Shown here in pieces: positions 62,033 through 64,000 of a DNA stretch of 64,000 nt. The stretch's first letter is position 1; each line of letters begins with the position of its first letter. The DNA comes from Dokdonia sp. Dokd-P16 (GTDB taxonomy: Bacteria > Bacteroidota > Bacteroidia > Flavobacteriales > Flavobacteriaceae): NCBI RefSeq assembly GCF_003095655.1, contig NZ_CP029151.1, forward strand, positions 1,983,001-2,047,000. Reading direction: 5' to 3'. Position numbers and translations under genes: made by a program. The notes under the pieces were generated by a model. The model searched no databases, had not been told where the DNA came from, and was given only the letters and a program-made list of their open reading frames with translations.

Positions 62033-64000
62033 ATGAAAACGTTACTCTCACTATTTTTAATATTTATAGGGATTTGCACATCTGCTCAGTCAGAGCAAAT
62101 GGTTATAAACTGGGAAGGTGCTTTAAAAATTACCCAGAGAGGTAGTGCTCTAGAAGTAATGAATCTCGTGGTAAATGACCAAGGTGAGTATACATACAGT
62201 ATGCAGTGGGATGCTAGAAGTGCAATTGATCCCCAATCTTCAAAATTTGTAAATGTAAAATTAGAGACTGTTCCCCAGTCTTGGCTCAATGCCATTGATA
62301 GAAAGCAATTATCTTCAGAGGTTAGCTATCAATTTCATACATCTAAAGCACGTAATACATATTATAGCGTATTAGAGATTTCACCTTTCATAAAAAAGAA
62401 CGGTCAGGTGATGAGAGTGATCTCTGGTGATGTGATGTTCGCTTTCGCGAAAGCGCAACAACTACAACGAGCGCCTCTTGTAGTAAGTAATTCATTATTG
62501 GCTACTGGAGATTACTATAAATTTTACGTTGAGGAATCTGGAATACATGCAATCAATAGAAGTTTTTTACAGAGTTTAGGGGTTGATGTAAATGGAATTA
62601 ATCCTGAGCAGATAAAAGTGTATGGTTATGGAGGTTCTCCTTTGCCATTGCGTAATAGCGATAATGAGAATTTTGACCTTAGAGAAATTCCTATTCAGGT
62701 AGTAGGAGGTAGTGATGGAACTTTTGATAATGATGATAGGATTCTCTTTTATGGCGAGAGTACAAGAAAATATCACGAAGAGTTAGATACTCATATTAAT
62801 CCATACGAAGACAGATCGTATTACTATATAACAGTTGATGGTGTAAACGGTAGGCGTGTGAGTCCTTATATAGCGCCATCTGGAGCTGCGGTTATCACAT
62901 ATGATACATATAAGGACTATCAATTTCATGAGGAGGATGACAATAGTCTAGTTAAGATAGGTAGGCGCTGGTTTGGAGAGCGATTTAGTTTTGAGAACGA
63001 ACAATCTTTTGATTTTAATTTTGAGAATGCAGTCCCAGGACAAACAGCGACCTTACGAGTAGAAGTCGCAGCAACGTCAGAAAGTGTAACATCTTTTGAT
63101 GTACTCGTTAATGGTGCTTCTGTGGGGTCTGTAAATATTCTTGCAATTAGTGACATTGTGCTAGCTAGAGGTGGTTCTCTTAATGTAGAGGTGCCTGTGT
63201 CAGGTAGTGAGATGGTTGTAACGCTTGTATATAACAATAACGGAAACCCATCTAGTGTGGGATATCTTGATTTTATAAGTCTCGATGTAGACTCACAATT
63301 AAATGGTACTGGAAATCAATTTACCTTTAGTAATCCAGATGCAGGTATGCAGTCAGGAGTAGGCGCGTATTCATTAAGTAATATACAAGGTTATACTCAA
63401 ATCTGGGATATAACAAATCAAACCGAAATAAGAGCTTTGGAGCTAGATGGTGAGCAGAATATCTCTTTCAAAAGTTTACTAGGAACAGAAAAATTATTTG
63501 TGGCAGTGCACCCATCTGATTATTTGACACCTTTACGCGAAAGCGGAAATACTCAGTTGTCTAATCAAAATTTGAAAGGGACTATTTTTCAAAACAATAG
63601 TGGTGATTTTGAAGATGTGGATTACTTAATGATTACAGGTAATACATTATTGTCCCAGGCAGAGCGTCTTGCTCAGCATAATAGAAATTTTAGAGGACTT
63701 AATGTAAAGACAGTTACACTTGAGCAAATTTATAATGAGTTCGGAGGCGGTAAAGCGGATATAGGAGCGATTAGAAACTTTATAAAATATGTTTATGATA
63801 ATGCATCCTCAGACGCTGGAAGATTAAAATATGTATGCCTTTTTGGCGATACTTCGGTTGACTATAAAAATCGTATTTCAGGGAATAATAATGTCATGCC
63901 TACTTATCAAACGTTTGATAGTTTTAGTCTAGTGCGTTCTTTTATGAGTGATGATTTTTATGGCTCATTAGATCCATCTGAAGGAACAATGATTGCGTCT
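62033..64000 (+). CDS. porU: Type IX secretion sortase PorU (5' part only)
   Basis: 656 codons from ATG 62033 are present; the gene runs off the right edge. The signal peptide ends ICTSAQ (about residue 19). After a beta-rich N-terminal region comes DYYKFYVEESGIHAINRSFL, the start common to PorU and gingipain-like C25 proteins. The protease core begins near residue 525 (EDVDYLMITGN), with VCLFGDTSVDYKNR further on; the catalytic histidine and cysteine fall at or past the end. PorU cleaves the C-terminal signal of type IX cargo and attaches it at the cell surface. The iterated palindrome is read as AFAKA near residue 138. Confidence 0.93.
   Translation, partial: MKTLLSLFLIFIGICTSAQSEQMVINWEGALKITQRGSALEVMNLVVNDQGEYTYSMQWDARSAIDPQSSKFVNVKLETVPQSWLNAIDRKQLSSEVSYQFHTSKARNTYYSVLEISPFIKKNGQVMRVISGDVMFAFAKAQQLQRAPLVVSNSLLATGDYYKFYVEESGIHAINRSFLQSLGVDVNGINPEQIKVYGYGGSPLPLRNSDNENFDLREIPIQVVGGSDGTFDNDDRILFYGESTRKYHEELDTHINPYEDRSYYYITVDGVNGRRVSPYIAPSGAAVITYDTYKDYQFHEEDDNSLVKIGRRWFGERFSFENEQSFDFNFENAVPGQTATLRVEVAATSESVTSFDVLVNGASVGSVNILAISDIVLARGGSLNVEVPVSGSEMVVTLVYNNNGNPSSVGYLDFISLDVDSQLNGTGNQFTFSNPDAGMQSGVGAYSLSNIQGYTQIWDITNQTEIRALELDGEQNISFKSLLGTEKLFVAVHPSDYLTPLRESGNTQLSNQNLKGTIFQNNSGDFEDVDYLMITGNTLLSQAERLAQHNRNFRGLNVKTVTLEQIYNEFGGGKADIGAIRNFIKYVYDNASSDAGRLKYVCLFGDTSVDYKNRISGNNNVMPTYQTFDSFSLVRSFMSDDFYGSLDPSEGTMIAS
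62440..62455. repeat. Iterated palindrome copy 20 (in porU)
   Basis: Perfect 16-mer read as AFAKA. A degenerate relative is at 63531-63546 in the same gene. Confidence 0.9.

Noticed and set aside
1-64000. CRISPR array, prophage, transposon or known defence system
   Set aside because: No regularly spaced direct repeats, integrase, transposase, capsid or restriction-modification genes were seen on either strand.

Overview
The window looks like chromosome of a marine flavobacterium (Bacteroidota), most likely Dokdonia or a close relative. The class rests on several things seen directly: gldJ beside porU (gliding and type IX secretion), a mevalonate-pathway pair (class II HMG-CoA reductase plus a GYDIA-motif GHMP kinase), an ABC-2 permease/M1 aminopeptidase fusion, promoters of the TTG-N19-TAnnTTTG type, few Shine-Dalgarno sequences and low G+C. 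The genus is inference. No phage, insertion sequence, integrase, CRISPR array or rRNA was seen. Most of the window is housekeeping chromosome with short operons.

Layout. 1-960 holds the start of an arsenosugar locus (arsS and its AhpD-like partner, minus strand). 1047-3290 is a less settled patch: a galM broken by one stop codon, tRNA-Phe with promoter and terminator, and an orphan gene. 3438-12784 runs on the plus strand: an esterase lipoprotein, an MtfA-like peptidase, then coaX, an outer-membrane protein, a TPR protein, lptC, a small membrane protein, a CNNM/CorC protein and ppiD. 12899-15153 (minus) is the mevalonate pair. 15328-19794 (plus) has a DPP IV-like peptidase, a POT peptide transporter and a thioredoxin-like protein: peptide use. 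19804-24752 (minus) carries surE, a small membrane protein, lpxB, an NlpC/P60 lipoprotein and comEC. 24900-28977 (plus) has the protease prc, an orphan OppC-like permease and a secreted nuclease. 29048-37463 has an acyl-CoA dehydrogenase (minus), then anmK, an amino-acid dehydrogenase, nhaD, exbB/exbD/tonB and folC.

37573-42616 holds two identical tRNA-Val genes, a GIY-YIG nuclease remnant, an ABC ATPase and the permease/M1 peptidase fusion. 42695-49128 (minus) has a GH5 glycosidase and a TetR-controlled ABC/HlyD/TolC exporter whose ATPase has degenerate motifs. 49262-52457 is a looser region with an AraC regulator, a frameshifted AhpD-like gene, a nested inverted-repeat element and unknown proteins. 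52603-58701 (minus) has galE, a sodium:solute symporter and a single ORF fusing glycerol kinase to glycerol-3-phosphate dehydrogenase. 58812-64000 holds murF, gldJ and the start of porU.

The most striking feature cuts across all of this. The palindrome CGCTTTCGCGAAAGCG, or its 10-base core TTTCGCGAAA, occurs 20 times, about once per 3.2 kb. Fourteen copies lie inside genes and are read in all three frames (TLSRKR, AFAKA, RFRES). Six are intergenic, five of them within 25 bases after a stop codon. Being conserved as DNA whatever it encodes, it behaves like a highly iterated genomic signal. Its function cannot be told from this window.
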